A DNA stretch of 55,952 nucleotides. It comes from Verrucomicrobiota bacterium. GTDB taxonomy: Bacteria; Verrucomicrobiota; Verrucomicrobiia; Opitutales; Opitutaceae. Within the stretch, counting starts at the first letter, position 1, and each line of letters begins with the position of its first letter. Of the stretch, positions 39,444 through 48,066 are shown piece after piece. Location: contig JANXRL010000016.1 in NCBI GenBank assembly GCA_025352985.1, positions 1-55,952 on the forward strand, in the 5' to 3' direction. The notes beneath the pieces are model-generated. The model saw only the letters and a list, made by a program, of their open reading frames with translations. It had not been told where the DNA came from and did no database searches. The translations under genes and the position numbers were made by a program.

Positions 39444-41559
39444 AAAAGCCCGTCACCCACCCCGAAAGCGCCGGTGCACTCCGCCTCCGCGCCGAACAGC
39501 GGCTGCATCGGAAGCCCGCCAAAGTCTCGCTCAGCGCCGCACATGCCGACACGCACCGGCTCCTCCAGGAACTGCAGATCCACCAGATCGAGCTGGAGCT
39601 GCAAAACGAGCATCTCAAGCAGGCCAAGGACGAGGTGGGCGCCAGCCTGGAAAAATTCGCGGACCTCTACGACTTCTCTCCCTCCGACTATTTCACCCTC
39701 GCCGCCGACGGCACCATCCAGCTCGTCAATCTCACCGGAGCCACCCTGCTCGGAATAGAGCGGCTCGGTTGCTGGGCCGGTCCGTTGGTGATCTCGTGGC
39801 CGTCGATCGTCGCTTCGCCTTTAAGGTATTCCCCAAGGAGGACTTTGCGAACTCGGCCAGGCACTCGGCGGAATTTGATCTACTGGGCGCCAGCCCGTCG
39901 CCCATGACCGTAAACCTCGATGCCCAGCGCCAGGCCAACGGGAAGGAATGCCGTGACGTGTTGGTGGATATCACCGCGCGCGAATGTTCGGAGAATAAGA
40001 TGCGGATTTCGGAAATCCGCTACCGCCGTCTGTTTGAAGCGGCGAAGGACGGCGTGCTTCTCCTCGATGCCGGCACCTGCAAGATCACCGACGCGAATCC
40101 GTTCATGACGGAGTTGCTGGGCTACGCCCACGACCAGCTGGTCGGGAAGCAGTTGTTCGAGATAGGTCTGCTCAAGGATGAGACCGCAAGTCGGACGATG
40201 TTCGAGAAACTAAAAAAGAGCCATCAGGTGCGCTACGAAAATCTGCCGCTCGAAAGCCAGTCCGGCCGGCACCAGGAAGTCGAAGTGGTCGCGAACCTTT
40301 ACCAGGAAAACGGGCAGGCCGTCATTCAATGCAACATCCGCGACATCACGGTGCGCAAAAAAGCCGAGGACATCCTGCGCCGCAACGAGGCGCTCTTTTC
40401 CGCGCTCGTCGAGCAGGCGCCGATGGGCGTCTATGTGGTGGACGCCCAGTTTCGGATGCAATGCATCAACCCCAAGGCGCTGCCCCAATTCAGCAAACTT
40501 CATCCTCTGCTTGGCCGGGATTTTTCCGAGATCGTCCATATCCTCTGGCCCCGGCGGGTGGCGGATCAGGTCGTGGCGCGCTTCCGGCACACGCTGAAAA
40601 CGGGGGAGTCCTACCAGTCGCCCGAGTTTTCCCACCGGCGGCAGGATATTGGCGTGAAAGAGATTTACGAATGGCAAATCCAGCGCGTCACCCTGCCCGC
40701 TGGCGATTACGGGGTGGTTTGTTTTTTCAACAACATCACCGGGCGAATCAAGGCCGAGGCGGCGCAGCGGCATCTGGAAGTGCTGGCGGCGTCGAACGAG
40801 AAATTGAAACGGGAGATCGCCCGCCGGCTGGCCAGCGAGACTGCGCTCAAGAAAAGCGAGCGGCAGGCCCTGCAGGCGCTGGAAGAGGCGCGCACACTCC
40901 AGGAAAAGCTGCGCCAGATTTCCCATCAGATCCTGACGGTGGAGGAAAACCAGCGGAAGGAGATCAGCCGGGAGTTGCACGATAAAATCTGCCAGCTCCT
41001 CGTGGGCATCAACGTGCACCTGTCGATCTTCGCGAAGACGGCGATGCGCAAGCCGGCGACCATCGGGCATAAAATCACGCCCCTGCGCCGGTTAGTGGCC
41101 CAGGGCGTGAAGATCGTGCATCGGTTTGCGCGTGATCTGCGGCCGTCGGCGCTGGACGATCTCGGCCTGATCCCGGCGCTCCGCACTTACATCGGCGAAT
41201 TCCCCAAGCGGAGGGGCCGGAAGATCCAGTTGGCGGCGTTTGAAGGCGTCAAGGTCTTGAACAACGACAAGCGCACGGTGCTCTACCGCGTTGCGCAGGA
41301 AGCCCTCGTCAATGCGGCCAAGCATGCGAGCGCCACCCTGATCACGGTGACCGTTCTTGAAACGAAGGAGGGCGTATGCCTGAAAATCGCCGACAACGGG
41401 AAAGGTTTTTCCGAGAAGCGCCGTTTTTCCGTCAAAGGCCGGCAGCGGCTCGGCATGATCGGCATGAGAGAACGCGTGGAGATGGTCGGAGGCCGTTTCA
41501 GCGTCGTATCGAAGCCCGGAAAGGGCGCGGTCGTCCAGGCGCTGATACCCTCGGGCTAG
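39440..41559 (+). pseudogene. PAS histidine kinase of the NarX/HisKA_3 type, disrupted
   Basis: About 705 codons. The N-terminal coiled coil (LLQELQIHQIELELQNEHL) and a PAS domain read from 39440. The frame shifts by one base near 39763 (IER to RLLGRSVGDLVAVDRR). The rest is intact: two more PAS domains (YRRLFEAAKDGVLLLDAG, ALFSALVEQAPMGVYVVDA), the HisKA_3 box EISRELHDKICQLLVGINVH and the ATPase (DNGKGFSEKR, RLGMIGMRERVEMVGG). The expected ATGA overlap with the previous gene reads ATAA: the stop survives but the start codon is lost. An internal ATG or GTG after the shift, such as near 39769, could still yield a shorter kinase with the catalytic core. Confidence 0.75.
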
Positions 41560-41578
41560 ATTTTCGTTTCGATAGACA

Positions 41579-41640
41579 GGGAGGGACGACCTCCGTGTCG
41601 TCCGGGTCGAACCGGTCCACACGGAAGTGGACCCTGCCCA
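41579..41640. repeat. Second copy of the smc hairpin repeat
   Basis: GGGAGGGACGACCTCCGTGTCGTCCG matches the element at 6201 except for two compensating changes in its stem. It is followed by a second hairpin, GGTCCAC-ACGGAA-GTGGACC. It lies just after the kinase stop, a typical place for such elements, and may act as a transcript end. Confidence 0.65.
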
Positions 41641-41653
41641 CGCCCGGGGCTTC

Positions 41654-41959
41654 TTACTTCCTCATGGCCGAACCGAGGCCGCGGACGGTGCCGAAGACCA
41701 GCGGGCCCCAGCGCAGGAGGCCGCCCAGGATTTTGTGGCGGGAGAAAATGGCGCGCGTGGCGAGCAGGCCCAGCGGCACGGCGGCCAGCGGGGCGAAGGG
41801 GGAGAGCTTGCGCCAGAAGGCCAGCGCGTGGTCGAGCCATTGCAAGGGACGCGCCGCCTGTGCGGCGGCTTTCGCACAGGCGACGCGGCGCAGGCCGATG
41901 CGGCTCCGCAGCGTGCTTTTCTGCAAGGCAAGCCGCTTCAGCTCGCGTTGCGGATACAT
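41654..41959 (-). CDS. YqjK-like small protein
   Basis: A 101-residue, highly basic protein (MYPQRELKRLALQKSTLRSR) with a hydrophobic segment (LSPFAPLAAVPLGLLATRAI). Its gene overlaps the YqjE-like gene by 22 bp and follows the order DUF883, YqjE, this gene, as in the yqjD-yqjE-yqjK operon of enterobacteria. The name is by position and shape rather than strong sequence identity. Function is unknown; the set is associated with stationary-phase membrane stress. Confidence 0.6.
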   Translation of the reverse strand: MYPQRELKRLALQKSTLRSRIGLRRVACAKAAAQAARPLQWLDHALAFWRKLSPFAPLAAVPLGLLATRAIFSRHKILGGLLRWGPLVFGTVRGLGSAMRK

Positions 41960-42327
41960 GCGCGGTCCTCGTTAATTTCCTGAAGCGTGGCCGCGAAGGG
42001 TCGCGGTTGGCGGGCGACAAAGCGGCGAAAGGCGACGATAACGAGCACAAGGCTGATCGCGTAAAAAGCCGTCAGCCCGCCGAGCACGGCCAGCCGGGCG
42101 CTTTCCCAAAAGGCATACACCAGCGCAAGGCTGGCAAACATCACCGTCATCATGCCCGTGAAGAGGGCTGCGCCGATCCAGACAAACGTCTGGATCAGAC
42201 GGAACTTCTCCTCTTGGAGATCGATCGATAAAAGCTCCAACCGGTCCTGCACCGAGGCCAGCAGGTTGTCTCCGAGCGAACGAAAAGAACCCATGATACC
42301 CGCGGAACCCGGCGAAGTCTTTTCCAT
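41938..42327 (-). CDS. YqjE-like membrane protein (phage holin 3_6 family)
   Basis: A 129-residue protein with two strong membrane helices (FVWIGAALFTGMMTVMFASL, AVLGGLTAFYAISLVLVIVA) and an N-terminal amphipathic part (DNLLASVQDRLELLSIDLQEEKFRL). This matches the YqjE/holin-X architecture. Despite the family name, most bacterial members are inner-membrane stress proteins, not lysis proteins. It is 12 bp after the DUF883 gene. Confidence 0.75.
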   Translation of the reverse strand: MEKTSPGSAGIMGSFRSLGDNLLASVQDRLELLSIDLQEEKFRLIQTFVWIGAALFTGMMTVMFASLALVYAFWESARLAVLGGLTAFYAISLVLVIVAFRRFVARQPRPFAATLQEINEDRACIRNAS

Positions 42328-42339
42328 AGAGAATGCCAG

Positions 42340-42651
42340 TTACTTTCCGCGACGGCCGACGAGGACGCCGACAAGCAGGCCGACGCCGGCGGCGATGGCA
42401 ATGGACTGGTAAGGGTTGGCGCGGATCGTTTCGTCGGTGCACTTGGCGCCGGCGATGACCTTTTTCTTGGCGCCTTCGTAGAGTTCCGAGAAACGCTCCT
42501 GCGCGGCGGTGAAGCGCGCGCGAAGATTTTCAACGGCCTCGCCGGAGTGCTCCGACACGGAGTCGCTGAGCATGGTTTCGGCCTCGACGACAAGCGCCTG
42601 GAGGTCGTGGAGAATTTCCTTGGGGGTATGGGCGGTGTCTTTGGATTTCAT
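42340..42651 (-). CDS. DUF883 family protein (ElaB/YqjD-like)
   Basis: A 103-residue protein. Residues 1-75 form a long amphipathic helix (LHDLQALVVEAETMLSD, FTAAQERFSELYEGAKKKV). One C-terminal glycine-rich membrane helix follows (ANPYQSIAIAAGVGLLVGVLVGRRGK), the signature ending of ElaB/YqjD proteins. In E. coli these bind ribosomes or anchor to the inner membrane in stationary phase. It is the first gene of the three-gene set. Confidence 0.9.
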   Translation of the reverse strand: MKSKDTAHTPKEILHDLQALVVEAETMLSDSVSEHSGEAVENLRARFTAAQERFSELYEGAKKKVIAGAKCTDETIRANPYQSIAIAAGVGLLVGVLVGRRGK

Positions 42652-42689
42652 GAGAATATAAACGGAGGGTTAGGATGGGATTGAGGGAC

Positions 42690-42848
42690 TCAGGTTCTTC
42701 GGCTGCGAAACAGCGAGGTGATGAAGAGCACGAGGAAAATGATGAAGAGAACCTTCGCGATCAGCGCGGCGGTGCCGGCGATGACGCCGAAGCCGAGCAC
42801 GCCCGCCAGCAGCGCGATGACCAGGAAAACGATGGAATAGTAGAGCAT
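42690..42848 (-). CDS. DUF1328 small membrane protein
   Basis: A 52-residue protein with two membrane helices: [20 protein letters not shown] and [21 protein letters not shown], ending in SRRRT-like basic residues. The [11 protein letters not shown] loop is typical of DUF1328 (YtjA). It is short enough to be missed by length cut-offs. It lies between the DUF883 and DUF3185 genes on the same strand. Confidence 0.9.
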   Translation of the reverse strand: MLYYSIVFLVIALLAGVLGFGVIAGTAALIAKVLFIIFLVLFITSLFRSRRT

Positions 42849-42860
42849 GACGGGAGCGGA

Positions 42861-43064
42861 CTAGGATTTGGCGCCGCGCAGCAGACCGCCTAGGCCGACG
42901 GCAGCCATGACGCCGCCCCCAATCAACAGCCAGAGGGTCTTGTCGGTAGGAGCGCCGTTAAACATGCGCGAGAAACTGGAGCTTACGGAGTCGGAGGCGT
43001 TGACGCCGTAGATGATAAGGACGACACCACCGGCAAGGAGAACGAGGGAAAGGATTTTGTTCAT
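42861..43064 (-). CDS. DUF3185 family membrane protein
   Basis: A 67-residue protein with two helices (ILSLVLLAGGVVLIIYGVNA, LWLLIGGGVMAAVGLGGLL). The SDSVSSSFSRMFNGAPTDKT loop between them is the DUF3185 hallmark. It lies 12 bp before the DUF1328 gene. Function is unknown; co-location with DUF883 and DUF1328 genes points to envelope stress. Confidence 0.88.
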   Translation of the reverse strand: MNKILSLVLLAGGVVLIIYGVNASDSVSSSFSRMFNGAPTDKTLWLLIGGGVMAAVGLGGLLRGAKS

Positions 43065-43121
43065 GTAATGGAAGCGGTCGAAAAGTTATCGGAAACCAAA
43101 GGACGGAGGGGTGATTGCCGT

Positions 43122-43769
43122 TCAGTTGGCCGACTGCGGGGTGTTGGAGGACATGGCCACGCCGAGCGCCCTGAAATCGGCCTCAAGGCTGCTCAGGGAT
43201 TCACGCAGCGGGGTCACGTTGGCCTTCGCCTTGTTGGCGGTGCTCTTGATAGAGGCGATGCCGCCGGCGGTCAGATCGGTCGCGAGGGCGGTGCGGATGT
43301 CCTTGAGGTCGGACATGAAGGGGACGAAGTCGGCCTTAGTCTGCACTAAGCTGAGGCGGACCTTGTCGAAGCGGGCGGCGACGGCGATCTTGCGGTCGTT
43401 GCTGCGGGCGCGAATGTTTTCGTTTTGAATCTTGGCGAGTTCCTCGTCCCACGTGCGGAAATAATCTGCGCCTTGAGACTGCATGGCGGCGGCCTGGGTG
43501 TTCACGTCGTTGGAGATGGAGTCGAGTTTGGTCACGGCGGTGTCGAACTTCTCGAACTGCGACTTGATGTCGGCGTCGGGGCTGTTGACCAAGCTGCTGA
43601 GGGCGAAGAGGGTAGCGTCGATCTGCCCGTTGCCCTTGTGGATGTTGCGCGCGGTCTTTTCAATCGTGGTCGATGTGTCGCCGGCTTTTTTATAACCGGT
43701 GGAGGCGCAGCCGGCCATGAGCAGGAGCGCGAAGGCGATGGAGATGGAAAGGATCGGGTTCAGTTTCAT
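43122..43769 (-). CDS. DUF2959-like lipoprotein
   Basis: A 215-residue lipoprotein with signal peptide and lipobox LLLMAGC. The mature part is helical (TSTTIEKTARNIHKGNGQIDATL, FDTAVTKLDSISNDVNTQAAAMQ), like DUF2959 proteins. The ATG at 43769 starts the signal peptide. A 7-3-7 palindrome lies 60-76 bp upstream. It probably leads the run of DUF3185, DUF1328 and DUF883 genes. Confidence 0.8.
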   Translation of the reverse strand: MKLNPILSISIAFALLLMAGCASTGYKKAGDTSTTIEKTARNIHKGNGQIDATLFALSSLVNSPDADIKSQFEKFDTAVTKLDSISNDVNTQAAAMQSQGADYFRTWDEELAKIQNENIRARSNDRKIAVAARFDKVRLSLVQTKADFVPFMSDLKDIRTALATDLTAGGIASIKSTANKAKANVTPLRESLSSLEADFRALGVAMSSNTPQSAN

Positions 43770-43828
43770 AGTTTGATGGATATGGCGTTGGCCAAGGGTT
43801 AAACTACCACCGGGCGCGCGCGGACGTA

Positions 43829-43845
43829 ATGGGGTATTACCCGCC
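43829..43845 (-). promoter_or_regulatory. 7-3-7 palindrome, site D
   Basis: Minus strand GGCGGGT-AAT-ACCCCAT, 60 bp before the lipoprotein gene and pointing at it. The core GGGT-N3-ACCC is perfect. Confidence 0.55.
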
Positions 43846-43868
43846 ATTCGCGGCGAGATGGAGTTGGC

Positions 43869-44297
43869 TCAGGAGGTCTGCGCTTCCTCGGTCTCGAGGT
43901 GGGCGCGGAGCATCTAGGCAGCCTTTTCGTGCTGCCCGATCAGGCCGGTGAGAAAGTCGGCGGCGGCCACGTCGTTAAAACGTTCGGTGCAGGTCTGGCC
44001 GTCCTTGCGGAGCTGGACGATCATGTCCTCGTGCAGGGCTAGGAGTTCGGCCAGCATGTGCTCGGCGGGCAGGCCGATGCCGATGGAGCGGGCGCGTTCG
44101 GCGACATGGTCGATCCATTTGGCGATCTGGCCGAATTGTATTTCGAACTGCAGGTGCAGGCTGCTGAACTCGGGGTCGGTCACGTTCCAGTGATAGTCGC
44201 GCGTGGTGGCGTAGCGCACATACTCGTCGGCGAGCAGGAGATTAAGCATCTGCCCGACTTCGAGGCGGACCTCGTCGTTTAATCCAATTGGGGTTCT
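43869..44297 (-). pseudogene. Dps-family protein gene, nonsense codon and no clear start
   Basis: The frame encodes a Dps-like ferritin: TPIGLNDEVRLEVGQMLNLL, then LADEYVRYATTRDYHWNVT (with the ferroxidase His), FSSLHLQFEIQFGQIAKWID and LTGLIGQHEKAA. A TAG at 43914 falls where the family has W-M-L-R-A-H-L-E; reading through gives exactly MLRAHLETEEAQTS and a TGA at 43869. No ATG precedes the TPIGL region, so the natural start is lost or non-standard; the first ATG is at 44249, which drops about 15 residues. Dps protects DNA from iron and peroxide damage. The truncated form lacks the last helix. Confidence 0.75.
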
Positions 44298-44321
44298 CGT
44301 GATTGACAGGGTCGTGATTCT

Positions 44322-44362
44322 AAAAAAAAGAGCACGACCCCCGAGGGCGGCCGTGCTTTTTT
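44322..44362 (-). terminator. Terminator of the BON-domain gene
   Basis: Stem AGCACGGCC paired with GGTCGTGCT, followed on the minus strand by eight T. It has a T-run on the other side also, so it may work both ways. It lies 24 bp after the BON gene stop. Confidence 0.85.
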
Positions 44363-44385
44363 CAAGCGAGACGGAGTGCCTCTGT

Positions 44386-45153
44386 TCAGCCCTTAACCGT
44401 CATGTTGTTGCTGACCGAGACCACGCCGCGGACGCCCTCGGCGAGCTTGGTGACGAGCGATACTTCGGCCTCGGAGGAAGCTACGCCGGTGACCACGACC
44501 ACGCCGTTGAGGGTGGTGATCTTGGTTTTGACCGCGCTGGTAGCCTTATGGCTGAGGAGCGCGAATTTCACCTGGGTGGTGATGGAGGCGTCGTCGATCT
44601 TCTCGCCGATGCGCTGGCCGTCGGTGGGCATTTCTTTGACGACGACGTCATTGTTCATTTTGACGACGATATCGTTGTTCACCGATTTCACGCCGTCGAT
44701 TTCCTTGGCGTAAACCTCGGTGAGGGTTTTCTGCGCGAGGGTGTCGGCGGTGCCGGTGAGGGTGACGACGCCGTCTTGCACGGCGACCGCAGTGGCGCTG
44801 GCGCTGACGTTGGCCTTCACGAGGAGGCGGCTGCGGATCTTGAAGGCCATCCACGCGTCGGACTTTTCGGGGTAGCCGGGCTTGACGACGATGTCGTTGT
44901 TAACCGATTTCACGCCGGGGAGGTTTTCCACGGTGTCGGCGGCAAGATCTTTGTCGTCCTTGTCGAGCACGGTGCCGGTGAGGGTGACGATGCCGTCGGA
45001 GGCTTTCACCTTCACGTGGCCGTCGAGGACGGTCTTGTAGTTGTAGGAGGCTTCGGCGGCGTCCTCGATCTTGCGATCATTGGCGGACGAGGCGAACAGC
45101 GCGAAGGGGCTGGCGGAGATGAGTAGAAGAACGGATAGGTTTTTGAGTTTCAT
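44386..45153 (-). CDS. Periplasmic protein with three BON domains (OsmY-like)
   Basis: A 255-residue protein with signal peptide (LSVLLLISASPFALFAS). BON domains lie at about residues 27-95, 100-165 and 180-255, each with the hallmark pattern of V-x-V-x-D-G-x-V-x-L-T-G (for example VKVKASDGIVTLTGTV). The glycine in GVKSVNNDI recurs twice. E. coli OsmY has two such domains and is induced by osmotic stress. The ATG at 45153 starts the signal peptide. A palindromic site lies 41-57 bp upstream. Confidence 0.92.
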   Translation of the reverse strand: MKLKNLSVLLLISASPFALFASSANDRKIEDAAEASYNYKTVLDGHVKVKASDGIVTLTGTVLDKDDKDLAADTVENLPGVKSVNNDIVVKPGYPEKSDAWMAFKIRSRLLVKANVSASATAVAVQDGVVTLTGTADTLAQKTLTEVYAKEIDGVKSVNNDIVVKMNNDVVVKEMPTDGQRIGEKIDDASITTQVKFALLSHKATSAVKTKITTLNGVVVVTGVASSEAEVSLVTKLAEGVRGVVSVSNNMTVKG

Positions 45154-45193
45154 AAGCGGATAAAAACTATACCCCGTGCGGCCCGGCATAACC

Positions 45194-45210
45194 ATGGGGC
45201 GTTACCCTAC
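45194..45210 (-). promoter_or_regulatory. 7-3-7 palindrome, site E
   Basis: Minus strand GTAGGGT-AAC-GCCCCAT, one mismatch to consensus. It lies 41 bp before the BON gene and is followed by a TATAGT-like box. Confidence 0.6.
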
Positions 45211-45260
45211 TTAAAAAAGAAGAGGGAGCTTTTGCGGTGCGCGAGGCGTGAGGTAGGCGC

Positions 45261-45293
45261 AAAAAAGCCTCCGGGATTTTCCGGAGGCTTTTT
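45261..45293. terminator. Terminator after the ice-binding-like gene
   Basis: Stem AAAGCCTCCGG paired with CCGGAGGCTTT around GATTTT, with A and T tracts on both flanks. It lies 25 bp past the stop of the minus-strand pseudogene. Confidence 0.85.
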
Positions 45294-45318
45294 GTTGATC
45301 GATGGCTGCGGAGGCGGA

Positions 45319-46383
45319 TTAGAAGCCGATGAAGAGGGCGGCGCTCCATTGACCCTGCAAACGGGAGATGCCGCCGGCGGCGCTGTGTTGAACGGTGCCG
45401 CCGGTGATTCGCGTCGCGCCGGAGTAGGTGTTGGTGCCGGTGAGAGTGGCGAGGGTGTTGAACACCGTGAGGGTGGCGGGCACCAAAAGCGCGTCCGCGC
45501 TGCCGCCGCCGATGGTCACGTTGGAAGTATTATAAAGCTGGCCCGGCGTGAGCACGACGCTGGAAACGCCCTGGGTATACGCGGCGTCGGAGCTGAGGAG
45601 GACATAGCCGGAGAGGTTGCCGCCGATATCCAGGCCGCCGGTCAGATCTTCGCCGGTGCCCAGCTTGTCCATGGTGCCACTGCGATCGAACGCGACGTAG
45701 TCGGTCACGGCCAGAACACGGCCGCTGCCGGAGCCGGTGGCCGGGACGGTGGTGCCGAAATCAATGTGGGTGCCCGCGAGGTAATTGCCCGCGATGATGT
45801 TGGTGGCGCCAAAGGTGATGGCGGCCCGGCGTTCCAGAAGAGGCCGTTGTCCTTGCCGCCATTGGAGCCCAGGTTGACGAACACGATCTGGGCGTTCGCG
45901 GCGGTGGTGAGCGAGGTGCCGATGTTGACCACTCATGTCACGTTATTCTTGCCGCCCGCGTCGAGCGTGAGCGTGCCGGTGAGATCCGCCGCGACGTCGA
46001 AGGTGTAAACACCGGGCAGCAGGGTCCGCCCGCCCAAAGTGGGTGTGGATGTGAAGTGATTCGCGATCGGAAACGCCATGGCGTTCAATGCGCTTCGGGC
46101 GGCGATGAGATCCGTGATCTCCGGAGCAACTCCGCCGATGGTCGTGCCGTTGATGATCGTCGCCGGAGTAAAGCCGGTGATCGCGGCGAGGGACGGCGTT
46201 CCGGCATCACCGTTTGAAATGATCAGGCCCGGAGTAACCAAGGCCGAAGTGACAGTCGCGCCGCTGAGCACGTTGAATTTACTGGCAGACCCAGTATGGA
46301 TTGGGCCGATAACGGGGGGCGGCGCACAGCAGCACGGTGAGTGCGGCGAGCGTCGGCAGGTGAAGGACGGTTTTGAGGTTCAT
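45319..46383 (-). pseudogene. DUF3494 ice-binding-like secreted protein, frameshifted
   Basis: From the ATG at 46383, a signal peptide (LPTLAALTVLLCAAP) is followed by a frameshift in a run of six C. The sequence continues as SKFNVLSGATVTSALVTPG, LLPGVYTFDVAADLTGTLTLDAGG, then a TGA at about 45934 and VVNIGTSLTTAANAQIVFVN. A second frameshift near 45825 leads to ITFGATNIIAGNYLAGTHI. These are the DUF3494 beta-helix motifs. A C-terminal piece (LTGTNTYSGATRITGGTVQ) resembles an autotransporter-associated strand repeat. Proteins of this family bind ice or act as surface adhesins. The gene has three lesions. A palindromic site precedes it. Confidence 0.75.
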
Positions 46384-46421
46384 GGGACTTCCCGTGATCA
46401 GCCCAATCGCCCGAACAATAT

Positions 46422-46438
46422 ATGGGGTTTAGACCTAC
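46422..46438 (-). promoter_or_regulatory. 7-3-7 palindrome, site F
   Basis: Minus strand GTAGGTC-TAA-ACCCCAT, 39 bp before the DUF3494 pseudogene start. The right half is perfect; the left has two mismatches. Confidence 0.55.
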
Positions 46439-46502
46439 GTCTGTTTGGAGGCAGCGTGGCGGAGGGCTTCAGTGATCCGAAGCTTGCTTCAAGTGGACCC
46501 GA

Positions 46503-47702
46503 TTAAAGAGCCGCGCGCAGAGGGATGCGGACATCGATGCTCGTGCCGGCGCGACGCACGGATTTGACCGTGAGGGTGCCGCCCACGTAGGTCGCACGTT
46601 CACGCATGCCGATCAAACCCAAGTCGGTTTTACCGTTTTTTCCGGTGAGCGGTTTGTCGGGATCGAAGCCGGTGCCGTCGTCCTTGATCGTCAGTTGCAC
46701 GAAGGCGGCCTGCTTCACGAGCTGAACTGTCACGTGGCGGGCACGGGCGTGCTGTTCGACGTTGCGCAACGCGTCTTGAAGGATGCGGCAGAGTGCCAGC
46801 TTGATGTCGGCAGTCGGACGGACTGTCGGGGGACGACAGACCATCGTGAGGGGCACGCCGGTGCGTTCCGTGAACTCTGTGCAGGTGGCGCGCAGAACGG
46901 CGTCAAGCCCCAGATGGTCGAGCACGCTGGGGCGCAAGTCGCGCGAGATGCGTTCCACTTCCTTGGCCGTCTGGCTGAGCATGTCGCGAAGCGCGACCGC
47001 CTGTTTTTTTATAGGGCCGTCATGGGTCGAAAGTTCCGTCGCCAGCGCCTGGCCGAGGAAGACGGCGGCGCACAGGCTTTGGGTGACGTTGTCGTGCAAC
47101 TCCAGCGCAACGCGTCCGCGTTCGGCTTCCTGCACCTGAACCACGCGGTGCGTCAACGCACGCAACAGCGCCTCGTTGCGGCGGGACTCCGTCATGTCGG
47201 TGACGACCATGCTGATGGTTATACGCTCAAACCCGACCTTGGCTATTTCCTGGATGGAGATTTGCACGGGCAGCCGCGAACCGTCGTTGGCGATGAGATG
47301 CACCAGCAACTTGGCGCCGGTGGCGGCGGCCTGTTTCATGAGGGGACGGAGGGACGTGCGGTCCTCCATGGAGAGAAAACGGCGGAAGGAACTGCCGGTC
47401 ACCTGCTCAAGCGGACAGCGGACCATGCGCGCGAAGCCGTGGTTGGCGTAGAGGATCGTTTTGTCGGCGGTGAGCGTAAGCGCGCCCTCGTTCATGGACT
47501 CGATGAGCACGCGGTAGGGGTGCTCGGCGCCTTTGAGCGTGAAGACCTGCGGACCCTGCGCACCCGTGCCTACGACTGTGTCCACCTCGCCGTTGCGGAT
47601 CGCGCGAAGGGTTTCCACGGCCTCGGCGAGGCGTGAGCGGAGGGCGGCAAGCTCGCCGGTCTTCGCGGGAAGCGGGGAGGGTTTGCGCCGAGCGGTTTTC
47701 AA
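46503..47702 (-). CDS. PAS histidine kinase of the NarX type, Kai-linked
   Basis: A 399-residue cytoplasmic kinase. A short coiled coil (ELAALRSRLAEAVETLRAIRNG) precedes one PAS domain at about 60-170 (YRVLIESMNEGALTLTADKTILYAN). The HisKA_3 box is GRVALELHDNVTQSLCAAVF with the phospho-acceptor His. The ATPase includes ALCRILQDALRNVEQHARA, DDGTGFD and DLGLIGMRERATYVGG. HisKA_3 kinases typically phosphorylate NarL-type regulators, and one is encoded at the head of this operon. Its ATG overlaps the kaiB stop by 4 bp, so it is part of the Kai operon. Confidence 0.92.
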   Translation of the reverse strand: MKTARRKPSPLPAKTGELAALRSRLAEAVETLRAIRNGEVDTVVGTGAQGPQVFTLKGAEHPYRVLIESMNEGALTLTADKTILYANHGFARMVRCPLEQVTGSSFRRFLSMEDRTSLRPLMKQAAATGAKLLVHLIANDGSRLPVQISIQEIAKVGFERITISMVVTDMTESRRNEALLRALTHRVVQVQEAERGRVALELHDNVTQSLCAAVFLGQALATELSTHDGPIKKQAVALRDMLSQTAKEVERISRDLRPSVLDHLGLDAVLRATCTEFTERTGVPLTMVCRPPTVRPTADIKLALCRILQDALRNVEQHARARHVTVQLVKQAAFVQLTIKDDGTGFDPDKPLTGKNGKTDLGLIGMRERATYVGGTLTVKSVRRAGTSIDVRIPLRAAL

Positions 47703-48013
47703 AGGGCGGCCTTGCCAGGGATGAGTAGGTCACACTCGCCGAAGAGACCGTTGAGATCCGTGAGGTTGCCGATGAAGCGGCGCGCGGGCCGAGGGAGCAA
47801 CTTGATGAGCGTGGGGGTGGCGACGATCTGGTTTTCGCGGGCGAGTGCAGGCTGCTGGTAGATGTCGATCACTTCGAGGGTGCAGCGGCCCTTGAGTTCC
47901 GCCTCACACAGTGCGCGGATGCGCACGACGGCTTGGCGCGAGCGCGCGGTGGCCCCCGCCACGAACAGGCGTAAAATATATTTCCCCTTCGGGCGCGCGG
48001 CCGGAAATTTCAC
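47699..48013 (-). CDS. kaiB: KaiB-like protein
   Basis: A 104-residue thioredoxin-fold protein: YILRLFVAGATARSRQAVVRI, LEVIDIYQQPALARENQIVATPTLIK and LLPRPARRFIGNL, the standard KaiB order. It lacks the long tails of cyanobacterial KaiB. KaiB binds the CI ring of KaiC. With kaiC upstream and a kinase overlapping downstream, it probably passes KaiC state to the kinase; that is an inference. No kaiA is visible. Confidence 0.9.
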   Translation of the reverse strand: MKFPAARPKGKYILRLFVAGATARSRQAVVRIRALCEAELKGRCTLEVIDIYQQPALARENQIVATPTLIKLLPRPARRFIGNLTDLNGLFGECDLLIPGKAAL

Positions 48014-48066
48014 GGAGATATTTGCCCGGCGGCGCTTTGGTTTTGTTTTCAGGGTGTTGGTCTCGG

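Noticed and set aside
41938-42327. Prophage lysis module, because of the holin-family protein
   Set aside because: The neighbours are DUF883 and YqjK-like genes, the usual chromosomal stress operon, and there are no phage structural genes.
27277-46406. A 16-base match (TTGGGCTGATCACGGG) between 27277-27292 and 46391-46406
   Set aside because: About one 16-base match is expected by chance in a 56-kb window read on both strands, and the positions relative to nearby genes differ.
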